DNA of 64,000 bases, taken from NCBI GenBank assembly GCA_031472005.1, contig PZJY01000011.1:930001-994000 (forward strand). Reading direction: 5' to 3'. A program made the translations under genes and the position numbers. Source of the DNA: Tetracladium setigerum (lineage: Eukaryota > Ascomycota > Leotiomycetes > Helotiales). Below, piece after piece: positions 1-11,200 of the stretch; within the stretch, counting starts at the first letter, position 1; each line of letters begins with the position of its first letter. A model generated the notes under the pieces. The model was given only the letters and a program-made list of their open reading frames with translations, ran no database searches and had not been told where the DNA came from.

Positions 1-641
1 ACGCGGCCGCAATGCCGCCTGACCAGCCCCTTACATTTCTGCTGTGTAACAACATGTACCGTAAGCCAGTACTGTAAGCTTGTAAGCCAGTTCATGAAGT
101 TATCCCGATGCTCACTGCAGGATGAAGGATTTCTTACGTAGATAACTTCTGCCTACATCTATCTATATCTAAACATTTCAATATTGAGGGATTTTCCTAC
201 TCGCAAGGTTCACTTCCCCTCACTTAATGTCGCAACTCTCTTTTTCTTGCACATATTCAGTTGAATTCTTCCCTCCCCAGAACCCAAGTTTCAAAAATAC
301 ACCTCCAACTACCACATAAGTAGGTACTGTACTCAGCCAAGCAAAAATTTGGATGTCCTATCTTTTTGTCGATCGAGAAAGATGAAAAGGGTGCGTGGAT
401 TTGACGACGGGTGTACTAGTGGGGAGAACCCTCAGGAAAAATAGAATTATTGACTTTGCTGCAGAATAAAGATGTGATTCAGTTTCACTCGACAGATGTG
501 ATATCGCAGTTGGAATTGTCCACAATTGCTATGCTCAATTAAAACCAAGACACCGCCAAACGCACCAGCTACGCTCAAGGTTGCTCGCTCATGAATCAAA
601 ACAAATAAATAACGAAATGCGGCAGATCAGTCTCTCGGTAT
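1..641. other. Intergenic, no gene seen
   Basis: No recognisable coding exon, RNA gene or repeat. The right part is the 3' flank of the LaeA-like methyltransferase, which reads towards it on the minus strand. Confidence 0.6.
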
Positions 642-2055
642 CTATTCTGGCTTCTGTCCATACACAACATAACTAAATGCTGGATTAACCTCAAAACAGT
701 ACAGATTGGATTGGAGGGACTTACATCGGCCAGTAAGCATGAATCGTCCTGTTACGCATATCCTGTCTAACTTTGGCCAGGTACACCTCCAACTCCTCCT
801 TCGACCAGCCAAGCCCACGAGTAAAGAAAGCCATACTCAGCCCTTCAAGTCCAGTCACCCAATTTTCCATGGTCCATAATCCTACACCACCCACAATATC
901 AGCCAACCATTCCAACCCATCCCATCACACAAGATTGAAAAAGGGAAAGGGAAAGAGGGACACCTTACCTATCTCTTTAAACTTCGGGTCTCTGGGCCAG
1001 GCACTCTGCGGCCATTTATACACCACTTCCCTAACATTCACAAACCCAGCATCTTCAAGTTGCTGTTTATATCTTGTTGCACTATCGGTTGGTCGACCTA
1101 CTTTCTGAGACGCTTCGAGATAGAGATTCCCGAACTCGGCGAGCGTGGTGCTTGGTGGCATGGTGTCGTCGTCACATCTAGCGGGGAAGACTATGTCTGC
1201 GAATTCGATCCAGCCACCTGGTGTGAGGCCGCTGGTTTCTCTCGTAAGTAGGGCTTCATAGATATACCTGCTTTGGGGAAGATTGATGGGGGAGGGGAAG
1301 ATGGAGGGAAACTCACTCAAAGCTCTGTTGCATGAATTTGGGCCAGTCGAGGAATGATCCTGTCATCATTCTGGCGTAGATGAAGTCGAATTTGGTGGAG
1401 AATGTCCATGTTTCCTCGAGGTCGTCGATCTGGAATTCAACGTTTGGTGGAGAGAAAGTGGGTTGGACTAGGTGGGTTGGATATTAGTATTTCTATACTT
1501 TCGCTTGAATCTGTGGCCCAGATTTAGGGGTTTGACAATCTACGAAGCCACCGCGAGTTTCCCCCCAAATGGGTGAATATTTTGCTAGAGTGGGGTGACA
1601 TGTGGATTGTTCTTACTGGGACTGAGATCAATTGCGAGGACTTCCGATTCGGGGTGCTCATCTGCAAAGTCGATGGCCCAGATACCGGTTCCAGTGCCTA
1701 CATCGAGGACTCGATGAAGAGGCCTCTCAATGGGACACGTAAAAAGTTTGCCGTCGAATGTGAGACTGAATAAGTGATGTTGGAGATCGAGGCGATCCTG
1801 CTCGCTATCATCATTGGGCAAATGATACACGCCATCTTTGTATGCATGGTACGATCTCCCATTTTCTTGACGGTGCCTGTAAATACTTGAGGAGAGGGAG
1901 TTCGTCGAGCTTCCATTATCGTCGAATCCAAGAGCAGAGTCATTGTCTCCAAATTCGTCCGCTGCTTCAATAATATTTGGTCCTTGAGGTGCGTCGGATG
2001 CAGCGGCTGGGCTGGAAGCGTCAGCAACCTCTTGGGGCGGTGTTGTAGCCGACAT
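642..2055 (-). CDS. LaeA-like SAM-dependent methyltransferase
   Basis: Five exons read on the minus strand: 2055-1617, 1467-1317, 1267-969, 881-725 and 672-642. They sum to 1077 nt, giving 358 aa. The first ~55 residues are low-complexity and acidic. They are followed by HRQENGRSYHAYKDG-type sequence and the SAM-binding motif I VLDVGTGTGIWAIDFA (about residues 116-131), then the motif II region (LAIDLSP). A later segment GLTPGGWIEF matches the post-motif III stretch of this family. The C-terminus IHAYWPIYVVYGQKPE is the usual ending and is only recovered through a 31-nt last exon after a 52-nt intron. In Aspergillus, LaeA is a velvet-complex regulator of secondary metabolism, but genomes carry many LaeA-like paralogues. 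Orthology to LaeA itself is not shown here, and no biosynthetic cluster surrounds the gene. Substrate unknown. Confidence 0.9.
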
Positions 2056-3033
2056 TTTTGATGTGAAAAAGTAGAATATATATTGTTAGTCAAAACTTGT
2101 GAGAAGATGTCGAGAAGAATTCAAGAAAGCAAAAAATAAAGAACTACAAAGGGGGAGGAGGGGTGATTTACCTCCTTCATCAACTCCAACAGCAAAATCC
2201 AACCCCCACTACAATTCTCATCACCTACGTCGTTCACCTGCATCTACATTCTACAACCGCCGCATACTACGGATATATCCTTACAAGGGGGCTAGCAGCA
2301 ACGGGCCTGTCAAGCTCCCCGGTCATTCTCATTGGGCAACGGTAGAGAATAACCGCAAGACTTTACACATGTGGGAGATCTCCGACGGAACTCAAGGGTT
2401 GTGCTACGCGGCAGGGATCCATTCGCTAAGCAATCCTCTCAGAGTCTCACTTTTTCAGATGCAATGCCACGAATGTTGCGAGAAGACAAGGAGAATTGCA
2501 GTCTTCTGCTCTGGAATAGAGTTTGGATAAATGAAGCGTTTTGTTTCCATTGATTTGTTTTGGCGACTTAGATGCTGGAGAGTTGCAAGGAGCGGTGCGC
2601 CACCGTTGCAGCTGACTATCATCATATTGAATCTTGTTTGTGCTGTATGTATTGTTTAGCCAGTTGGATATGAGACGGGGCGTTCAAGTAACCCCCACTT
2701 ACCTCTCCACTATGTTGCTTTCTCGCGCACACATCGACTCCATTTAAATCACAACAACACATAACCGAGTATCAAAAGGGTGCACGTGATGATAAGCAAG
2801 CTTCAATTCCTCTTCGAAAAGCTATTCTTGACGGGACAGATGCTTGGAATCAAAGCTAGCAGGAGCAGCAGGCACCTGTAAAACAATACCAGTCTTTCAA
2901 CGCCAGGTATTGCAGTCCATACCACCCGTTCTCTTCCAGCACATCAAACAACCGGCATCTGTGAGTATCTCCCTCCCTTCTACAACACGATGGCCACTAC
3001 CACATAAGAGACCTCATCCCCAGAATGACATAC
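2056..3033. other. Intergenic, promoter of the methyltransferase gene
   Basis: This lies between the start of the LaeA-like gene and the 3' end of the But2-domain gene, both on the minus strand. A CACGTG E-box-type hexamer lies near 2784. The short ORFs here have no coding-like features. Confidence 0.5.
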
Positions 3034-4646
3034 TCAAGCACAAGGCACCAAGTGCAAACCCGATTCGTTTGGAACACCCTCCTGCCTCACGGTAATACTC
3101 AGACCACCCCGCGAAGACACCATGAATGACTTCGTAGTACCACTATCGCAAGGAAACGTGGCGATGAAGTTATTTCTACCAGGCTTGATCTCATTCGGCA
3201 TGACCTTGTTGACAAGCGGACGTGATGCAGGTAATGTATCCCACGTCGTCTGTTCATTCACGCTCTTCTCTAAAATAGAGAATGCGAGCCCAGGGGGAGT
3301 GGCTTGATAATTGACATCGAGTTGGTCAATTTCTGGCAGAAGCAGGAGAAGAGCACAAGTCTTGTTGTAGTAAGGCTTCGTGTAAGGAACGACGAAGTTG
3401 AACAGCATATTGTCTGTTGGAGTGACAATGATGTTGCTGACGCTGCCCCTGGCTTTTGTCTTGTTCTCAGAGGAGCTGGAAACAAGTAGAATTGGGGATT
3501 TGAAGAGTGTGTCTTCCAAATTAGATGGACACTTTGGTGATGGAGGAGTTGGAAGCGTTTCCACCGACCGAAGGGTGCTCCTACGCCCAGTATTCGATTG
3601 ACTTGCAAGTACGGCTGATGCCGAGCTGGCAAGTTTGACGATTGGCCTGCAATCATGTCCATGAATGGTCTGAATCATCAACTGGACCTGGGTAGCCTGG
3701 CACGTCGAATCTGCCACCTTCAAGTCATCATATGGGCCCTCCCACCCCTTCTTCGTCTTGCACATGGTCCACTTGTCTGTTCCGTTGTGCATCAGGGTTC
3801 CATTTGAATTGATGGCAAAGCCAATGCTGTGAAAGTTTTCCAACATCTCCTCGTTCGTCTTGTCGGCACAGTCGAGTTTTCGGGTCTTGCCGTTGATGTA
3901 ACAGTAGTGGAATCCATTGGGACCCGTTCCAAGTCGCTTGCCAACCAAGAAGTATGTGTTCTTCTCCAACTTCTCGTTCTCTTTGGCAAAGATATCAGAA
4001 CCTGTAATCTGTATGTGGAAAGCACAAGTCTTTACAGCCGTTGCTCGGATTGAGTTGTGGTCTACCTCCTTTTCTAGGACCACTTCGGCTGGATGTGCAA
4101 GAAGAGATCGTCTGGTCTTTAGAGGGCCAGACTGGAGTTGTGTGGCCTTGCAGTATGGCGAGACCCTTCTAGCCCATAGTAGATGTCGAAAGTCCCGGGA
4201 TTCTGCGCAGGACAGGCCAGCCAGTTGGAAGTCCCATTGAAGACCAGTGTTCCATTTGCAGCAAGTTGAAAAACTCTGTTCTGTTGTGGAACGCTGTCAG
4301 GGATATCTTCGCACCCAAGATGTCCGTAATAAGGATTGACATAGCATGAACCGTTTCGATTTTCGGCGAGGAGAGTGTTTCCGTTCAAGATAAACATGTC
4401 AACTGGTCTGTTGTCGTTCATGATGACCTTTGCGAGACCATAGTGTTCAATCCCGAGTGGAGCTGCGAAGTTGTCGGTTCCATTCAAGGTGAAGAATTGT
4501 GCCCTGGCTCGAGCAGCAATAACGCCTCGTGGGAGCGAAGCATATTGTTGGAATCCGGATGCATCTGTGGGTGGGTTCTGTGGTGAAGAGTGAGCAGCAA
4601 CGGCAGTCTGCCAGCTGATGATGAGGGGCATTAAGTGGAATAACAT
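3034..4646 (-). CDS. Secreted protein, duplicated N-terminal module plus But2 C-terminal domain (frame interrupted)
   Basis: The start at 4646 gives a signal peptide (hydrophobic MLFHLMPLIISWQTAVA, then AHSSP); an upstream in-frame Met at 4670 would spoil it. Two diverged copies of a ~130-residue module follow. Each holds a nucleotide-free pattern FxxNGxL, FNGTxxW, C and later CxATQxQ. The last ~150 residues match the Ubiquitin-3-binding But2 C-terminal domain (PF09792 by pattern), with LFNFVVPYTKPYYNKTC, then SxPLVNKVMPNEIKPG and a final FPCDSG. Several N-x-S/T sites suit an extracellular glycoprotein. The reading frame slips by one base at a GGG run (4164-4166, minus-strand GGG). Before it the frame ends DIYYGLEG; after it the frame resumes SPYCKATQ. 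With one base restored the length is 1614 nt (537 aa), with no intron. The exact role is unknown; members are often cell-wall or secreted proteins. Confidence 0.75.
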
Positions 4647-4670
4647 TGTGGAATCTTTATCGTCGGCCAA

Positions 4671-5177
4671 AGAAGAATTATTGATGAGGTAGAACGATGC
4701 TCAAGTGTATTTTGTCGAGAAGAGATGGGCTCTGGTACAAAGTTCAGCAAGTGTCGAGATGGATGGTGAGAAGAGAGGTGAAAGAGAAGAAGATGGGAGG
4801 TAAGCGGGAAGAGAGAACAAGCGCCATCAAGAAAGAAGGAAGGCGCCAGGTGAATCCAAGAGATGACAATGAGCAAGCTGCCAGCTTACCTGTCCGTAAC
4901 TGCCAGGAAGGTGCAATATGATAGAAATGACAAGCACCCTAAAGCTTTTACTTGAGATGCATCGAAATAATATTTTCATATGTAACAATGTCAAACCAGA
5001 TAGTGTACAATCTATCATGTATAAAAATCAGCCTTCTACCTCTTCTTATACCAAAAGATGTCAAACTAGATAGTGTACAATCTATCATGTATCAAAAATC
5101 AGCCTTCTACCTCTTCTTCTATCAAAAGATGTCAAACTCACAAACCCCCCCAAATGTACAAAATATACACTTGAATT
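4671..5177. other. Intergenic gap carrying the tandem repeat
   Basis: Apart from the ~70-bp tandem repeat there is no coding signal. It serves as upstream region of the But2-domain gene and downstream region of the MFS gene. Confidence 0.5.
4988..5139. repeat. Tandem repeat, ~70 bp x 2.15
   Basis: Two near-identical units (4988-5057, 70 bp; 5058-5128, 71 bp) and the first 9-10 bases of a third. Each unit starts ATGTCAAAC, contains AGATAGTGTACAATCTATC (itself a partial inverted repeat, GATAG/CTATC) and ends with a pyrimidine stretch and CAAAAG. The units differ at only a few bases, so the duplication is recent. It sits in the 507-bp gap between the MFS stop (5178) and the But2-gene start (4646), i.e. 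in the promoter side of the But2 gene and the 3' flank of the MFS gene. Confidence 0.9.
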
Positions 5178-7227
5178 TCATACCCCGCGTACCATCCCCT
5201 CCTCCAATCCATCCTCAATCTCCTCCTGATCTTCCACGCCCTCCTTCCACCCCGTTCCAGCTTGTACAACCACCATCCCCAACGCTACCACCACACCAGC
5301 TATCCACAATCCCCTCAAAGCACCCACATATCCCTTAACCGCAACAATTGTCTCAATCCCACTCAGCTCCCCCACCAAAGCCGGACTTCCTAGCAATTTT
5401 CTCACCAATTCCTCCCTCCCCTCCAGCCCACCATTCTTCTTAAAGCCTCTCTCAAGTCCATTTTTCAAGACTCGCACGAACAGCCCACCACCGATGGCAG
5501 AACCAAACGAACCGGCAAAACCTCTGAACGTTGTAAGCAGAGCGGTCGAGACGAAGTGTGTTGAAGGTGGTGTGAGGTGCAGGAGATGAGCGAGTGTGTA
5601 GTTTAACGCTGCACCGGTGGAGAGGCCGTTTATAAAGACGACGAGGAAGTAGAAGGGCGCTGGAGTGGTTGGAGTTGAGATTTGTGAGAGAATAAGAAGG
5701 GCTGCAGCGAAAAAGGTGTATGAGATTATGGATGCTCTGGATGGATGGTAAGCTTTCATTCACAGGTATATTGATATCGATGTTAGTGTGGGGGAAAGAG
5801 GGAAAGCGATGTATTTACAAATAGAAACTCCCTGCTCTTTTGATGTGGAGCCAACCAGCTAGAATACCACCGATTGCAAATCCGGCGTTGGTGGGGATGA
5901 GAATCGATCCCGCTGATGCCGGTGACCAGCCACGGACAGCAATGGCATAAGCTGGTGTGTAGAATAGAACCGACCATCTCGCTGCCATTATACCCAATTG
6001 TGCTACGCAAGAGAGAAGTGCCCCTCGAGAGCGGAGTACAGCGACCGGAATGATAGGGTCGGCGGCAAATCGAGTTTCTACTAGAATGAAAGCGAGAAGA
6101 ATGGGCAGAGATAGTCCGATTGGGATCCACAGAACTTTGGCAGAGGAAAGTCCGAAAAGAAACAGACATATCGAGAGAGTCTATCGAGTCAGGATTGTTG
6201 AAGTCCTCAATAGGCGAGGACTTACCAGAGTAACAGCACCAAGATAATCAATTTTCCCAAGCTTCGACATAACAGATCCTGCTCTCTCTTGCCCAGAAGA
6301 AAAGCTCTTCGGAATGCTATAGAAGATACCAATTCCAAAGGCCAAACCAAAAGGAGCTTGAGCCCAGAACAAGAATCTCTGTGAGTTGAAATCAGCAGCC
6401 ATCCCTTCACTTCATTCAAAGCCAAACTCACCCAACCAGTATGACTCAACAAAGCTCCGAAAATCACCGCACCAAAGGACACACCGGTCGTAAAGCCTGT
6501 ATTCAACAATCCAATAAAAATTCCTCTTTTCTCCTTGCCCGTCAGCTCAAGCACCAAGATGAACGAAATCGTCATAATTCCTGAACCACCAACACCAGTA
6601 ATGGCTCTGCCCAGCAGGAAAGTCGATAGATCTGCTGCTTGAGAAGTAACAATACCTCCAATAGCAAAGAGAACAGCGGAAAAGAAGACGCAACTCCTTG
6701 GAGAGAATATCTGTGCAAGTCTTGCAGACAGGGGAGAAGTACTTGACATTGCGATCTTGACAGGCCCGGTGAAATCAGCAAACGATTCTCTCAAACAGAA
6801 GTACTTATCAAGGAAAGAAAAAGGAATTGGGGAGTCAAACCAGATAAGAAGAAGTGAACCAACTCGCTTCCCCAAACGCATCCAGATCCTCAGCAATTTT
6901 CGATTGTGTTGTTGTGATGCCGGACATATTGGCCGCTAAACTCGCACAAATTGGAAACCGTCAGTAATTTGTCATTTGTGCTTAGGATTGGCTGATTGAC
7001 TGACCTTGTAAAAATATCAAACCCCATAACGAAAATGCAATGAGAATACCTCTTAGAGTCCCAACACTTTGGTTTGCTGTGTTGCTGGACGCAGAATTGT
7101 GGTCCGCGGTACCCCCACTCTCACTCTCGCCATCAGCGCTCCCATCATGTTGCACATCGCTCAATAACGGCGTTTGCTCTCCTAATTTCGTCCTCTCATC
7201 TTCGCTTGGGCTGTTCTTCAAAGCCAT
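5178..7227 (-). CDS. MFS transporter, DHA2/vacuolar basic amino-acid (VBA/Fnx1) type
   Basis: Six exons on the minus strand: 7227-7005, 6935-6841, 6755-6432, 6378-6226, 6180-5819 and 5736-5178. They sum to 1716 nt, giving 571 aa. The N-terminus is hydrophilic with an acidic dileucine motif EQTPLL (about residues 17-22), the kind that directs proteins to vacuoles. The first helix begins at LRGILIAFSLWGLIFLQ. The second exon gives ATNMSGITTTQSKIAEDL-like sequence, followed by SYLIAMSSTSPLSARLAQIFSPR, the MFS loop 2-3 region. GRAITGVGGSGIMT matches DHA2 motif C-like sequence. About 14 hydrophobic helices are expected. The fifth intron uses acceptor CCAG at 5737 (reading SFYLASIISYTFF), which keeps phase; the nearer AAAG does not. 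A basic amino-acid or drug substrate follows from the family, not from the sequence. Confidence 0.87.
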
Positions 7228-8283
7228 TGTGTGACGTTCCTACTCTACTTCGTACCTGAACTTGGTCCCTGGCGGTGCGCCGCAGCCGGGATTCCAACAA
7301 TGCTTGAAGTCCTTGGCGGCACTTCTTCCGAGATGTAACTCAGATTGATGGAATCGGCACGACGAGGAAGTATGATACAAAATCTATCAATTGATCGAAG
7401 AAAAAGATAAAAATATTCAGACTGGGAAATAACTGACAGGAAGCAGGGACGGAAGAGATTTATCTTGATACGCTCTGATCATGACGATGTACTTAGTGTA
7501 CGGGGTACGGGAATAGGGTTTGATGCTTCCTAAGCACAATACGGGGATTAGGAAGACCAACACCGCAGAAAAGTCTTCGGACATGGATTTTTGAGCAGGA
7601 ATGATAACTGTAAATGTGATTAATTTTACTGTACGATTATAAAAAGATGCAAGAATGGGCTCCAAAAGCGAATCAAAAGTTCAATCAAAAGAAGCAGGTC
7701 CCAAGGGCCGTGTCACCGCATCTCACATGCACTATTGTCAACCACCACCAAGCCATCAAAGTTTTTTTTAATATTATTATTATTTAAATAACAATCTGTG
7801 AATGCATGAATGAATGTCTCCCTCCCTCTATCATAATAACGGTCAAGCAAAAGGGTGCTTCCAAATCTTTAGTTTCAATCCGGATTCCACAGCGAAGAGA
7901 ACCCAGACATCCACGTATGATCCATCATCCATCTAGCTCAACCTCAACCTCAACACCACAAAGCTGGAGTGAGAAACAGCGAGAAATGAAGAAAGAAACG
8001 AACCTCCCCTCAAACTCCAAGATCAATATTCAAATGGGTATCATAAACGCCATTTGCAATGCCACCAAACTTCTTGTTCTGTTCGTATTCAAATCCTTCA
8101 CCAAGTCCGAAGTGACTTCAAGGAACCCCTCATCAAGTAATAAATAAAAAGCGAAAAACGAAAAAAGAGCTGACGGAATGCACACCAAGCAAACCTGTCC
8201 TCAAGAGACAACAAATTCTATGATCAGATCCATTTTGCAAATGTAGTTGCCACCCGAAGCCGAAATGTGAACTTCTTGCGGGC
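7228..8283. other. Intergenic, MFS promoter and DNMT5 3' flank
   Basis: About 1 kb without a recognisable exon. An A/T-rich run (ATTATTATTATTTAAAT-like) lies near 7770-7795. Both flanking genes are on the minus strand. Confidence 0.5.
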
Positions 8284-11200
8284 TTAAACAGACTCGTAGG
8301 ATCCACAGTCATCGAAAACGATATGAGGAACACTGCTCGCAAATTCGCCGTGGGGTTGAGAAGAATCGACAAGGGGGCGGCGTTCATACTCCTTCGTATC
8401 TGGGTTGTAGGCGACATGTTGCTTATTGCGTTGCTCAAAAATGTCAACATCAATGGTGAACGCGGTCATGAGGTGATAGATCATGACGACTTCCTCTTGA
8501 CCATATCTAACAGAGCGACCAATGGCTTGCGTCATGTTGCTTTCGTACGTTGTCTGGCTAAATGTTCCCATGGTGAGGTAGGGTCCAAAGAAAACGACAT
8601 GACGGGCGATTGTGAGATTGCTATTCACTCAGTTAGACCAATGACAATAACCAGCTTGAAGAACTTACCATCCAGCTGCTCTATCACCGTTGATAGGCAA
8701 GATCAAGACCTTAGTGTCCCTTTGATTCTGCTGAAAATCACGGAGTACAACGTCTGTATCCTTAGAGCCACCCATATAAGCGCATGAGATGCCCTCGAAG
8801 TCGAAAATCTCCTGAATTCGCTTGCTCATTTTTTCGAACTGCATGAAGAGCAATACCTTTTCAGAGCTGGGAATGATTTTAATAAGTTGAATCAAGTCTT
8901 CAACCTTCTGGCCATAGCGGGAAATGTGATTGCTGCTTTCAGGCGTTGCATAAATGCTGCCCAAAATCTTAGTATGTTGCGGACAGTTCGACTTGCAGCC
9001 ATTAACTGGACAATTGAGCTGGTCATCAATGCATTGCTGGCAAACGAGGTGGCCACAGTCAGTCAGCAGAGTGATTGTCTCGAGCTTTTTCAACTCTCTG
9101 CACACATCACAAGAAATGCACTCTCCAGCCACATCCAAAACAGACTGTGCCTGGCAAGCTTCCACAGCTTCCATGAAACGCGTCGCACGCAGATTCTTCA
9201 GAAGCTCGCCAGTAAGCTCTGTAAGCTTGTGCACACCTTCGCGCAAAACTGCTTCTGCCTTGGGATACCATTTATTGTTCACTTTGACTGTAGCCGCAGG
9301 GGGAAGTGTTCAGCCAGGTCAATCCGAGCTCCAGCACCGGCTACCCGACATTCTGCAGCAGAAATCATAGAAAGAAGCTCATCAGAGAGTGAAGAGTCCC
9401 CCCAGAAGCCTTCTTTCAAGCTAGAACGGAAGTTATGCCACTTGTCTCTGCCAGAGCCAGCATCTGGGTGCCGACAAAGCAGCACGAGTCGCTCCAGAAG
9501 ACCAGCAAAATCTTGCTTGCGGGCTTCCAAGGACGCATAGCGGACTTTGACAGTGACATTAACAGCCGCAGAAGTAGCCTTGTCATTGCATGCAACGCCT
9601 TGCAGTTCCTTATCAGTGAAATTGTCGAAGAAACCAGCTTGATGCATCAGAACTTCAATTCTTGATTTTGATATCCGGAAAGCACTTCCTAACTGACAGT
9701 CTTTGTTGCTGTTGCCTCTAGGTGGATTTGGCACCGCGCCTGCCTCTGTTTCGGCTAAGGATGTCATCAACTCCTGAGACGCCCCTATTTGAGCAGCGGG
9801 AGCAAACGAAACTTTGATGACTTCCTGGGATGGAATCTCGTCATGCGTTGGCTTGTCCTAGGGTGTCGTTAGTGAAATTTGGTTCAGCTCGGTTCTCGGA
9901 TCATGTGCTTACGCAGATGGAAAAGGAATTAATGAATTCGCGACCCTTTGCATTACGGAACTCATACCACCACGAGGATTTCTGTGGGCCATAAGACAAG
10001 AACTTCTCCGAGGCTAGAGATAATTAGCAATGACAGGGGATAACCGGAGAAGGAGGTTAGTTACCGGTCAAATCCGAAGTGTCCTTCTTCCACACATCCG
10101 ATTCTGATAGGGTGAAATCCCTAGTACCAAGATTGATTCCAAAGCATGTAGCAATCTGGCGGACCTTCTCAAATCTGTTTATGCCCGGAGTTGCACTAAT
10201 TAACCAGAGGTGATTCTTGTCAAGACTAGTTATAACTGTTCGAACAATGTCGGTCATTAAAGCGAACTCGTCGACGACAACCCGCGCCCATTTGAAAGCT
10301 TCCAATGGAAGACCTGTGCTCGAGTCCCAAGCTGTACCAGCTGTCTTGGGACCCTTTGGAAGGAATTTAACGAAAGGGAATTCATTAGCATTGCTGTGTT
10401 TGACGTCTGTCTCGTTGTCCTCGGACATGTTTGAAGAATTTTTCTTGTCTTGGTACTGTTGACCTCTGAATCTTCTCGATGGAACAGGCTTGTCGTTCTT
10501 TTTCACCTCCTCTACGTGCTTGGAAATTTGCTCATTGACCAATGTGCTAAACGTTGATGGATTCGAACGTAAAAGATCGACGTTTGTTCCGATGTTTGCC
10601 ATGGCAGCTCGATGTATCGAGGCGTAAGCTCGATCGTTCTTACTAGAATCAGGGCTGGCCATGCCGGCGAATTGAGCGAGATTTTCCAAGTACTTGGGCT
10701 TGTCAAAAATTGACCAGCTGATAATAACTATCCATGCTTCTTGCAAAGTTCGGACAGAAAGCTTCTCAAACTGAGTTATTGTCTTAATAACAACGATTGA
10801 CTTCTTGACTCTCGGATCGAGAAACTTGTCAATCTCTCCCTTCCATTGACCAGTGAGCTGGTTCGGCATCACAATAAGTGTCGCCTTCAAGGGAACATGC
10901 CCCGAATAATTCTGTGAAGCCTCCTTAAACAACTCTTCATCATGCATCTTCTGGTACTTGAGCATAGCCAACGTCACCAAAGTCTTCCCAAAGCCAACAG
11001 GGTGGAAAAGACAGCCGCCGCTGACTTGTTTCAACAGTTCGACCTTGGCAGCAGCCCGATAACCGAAATTGGATTGCTCTTCGACGAGAATTTCCTCCAA
11101 AAAGCCAGGTGAATTTGTTTCTTGCTCAACTTGCCACTTGACAGACCGACACTGTTCAGGTCTAAGCTTGTGTTTTCCGTCAAGCTGATATTCTTGAAGC

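Noticed and set aside
5452..5763. Alternative C-terminal frame of the MFS transporter via acceptor AAAG near 5755
   Set aside because: It yields a Ser/Leu/Arg-rich non-membrane sequence. The CCAG acceptor at 5737 restores typical transporter helices and an exon sum divisible by three.
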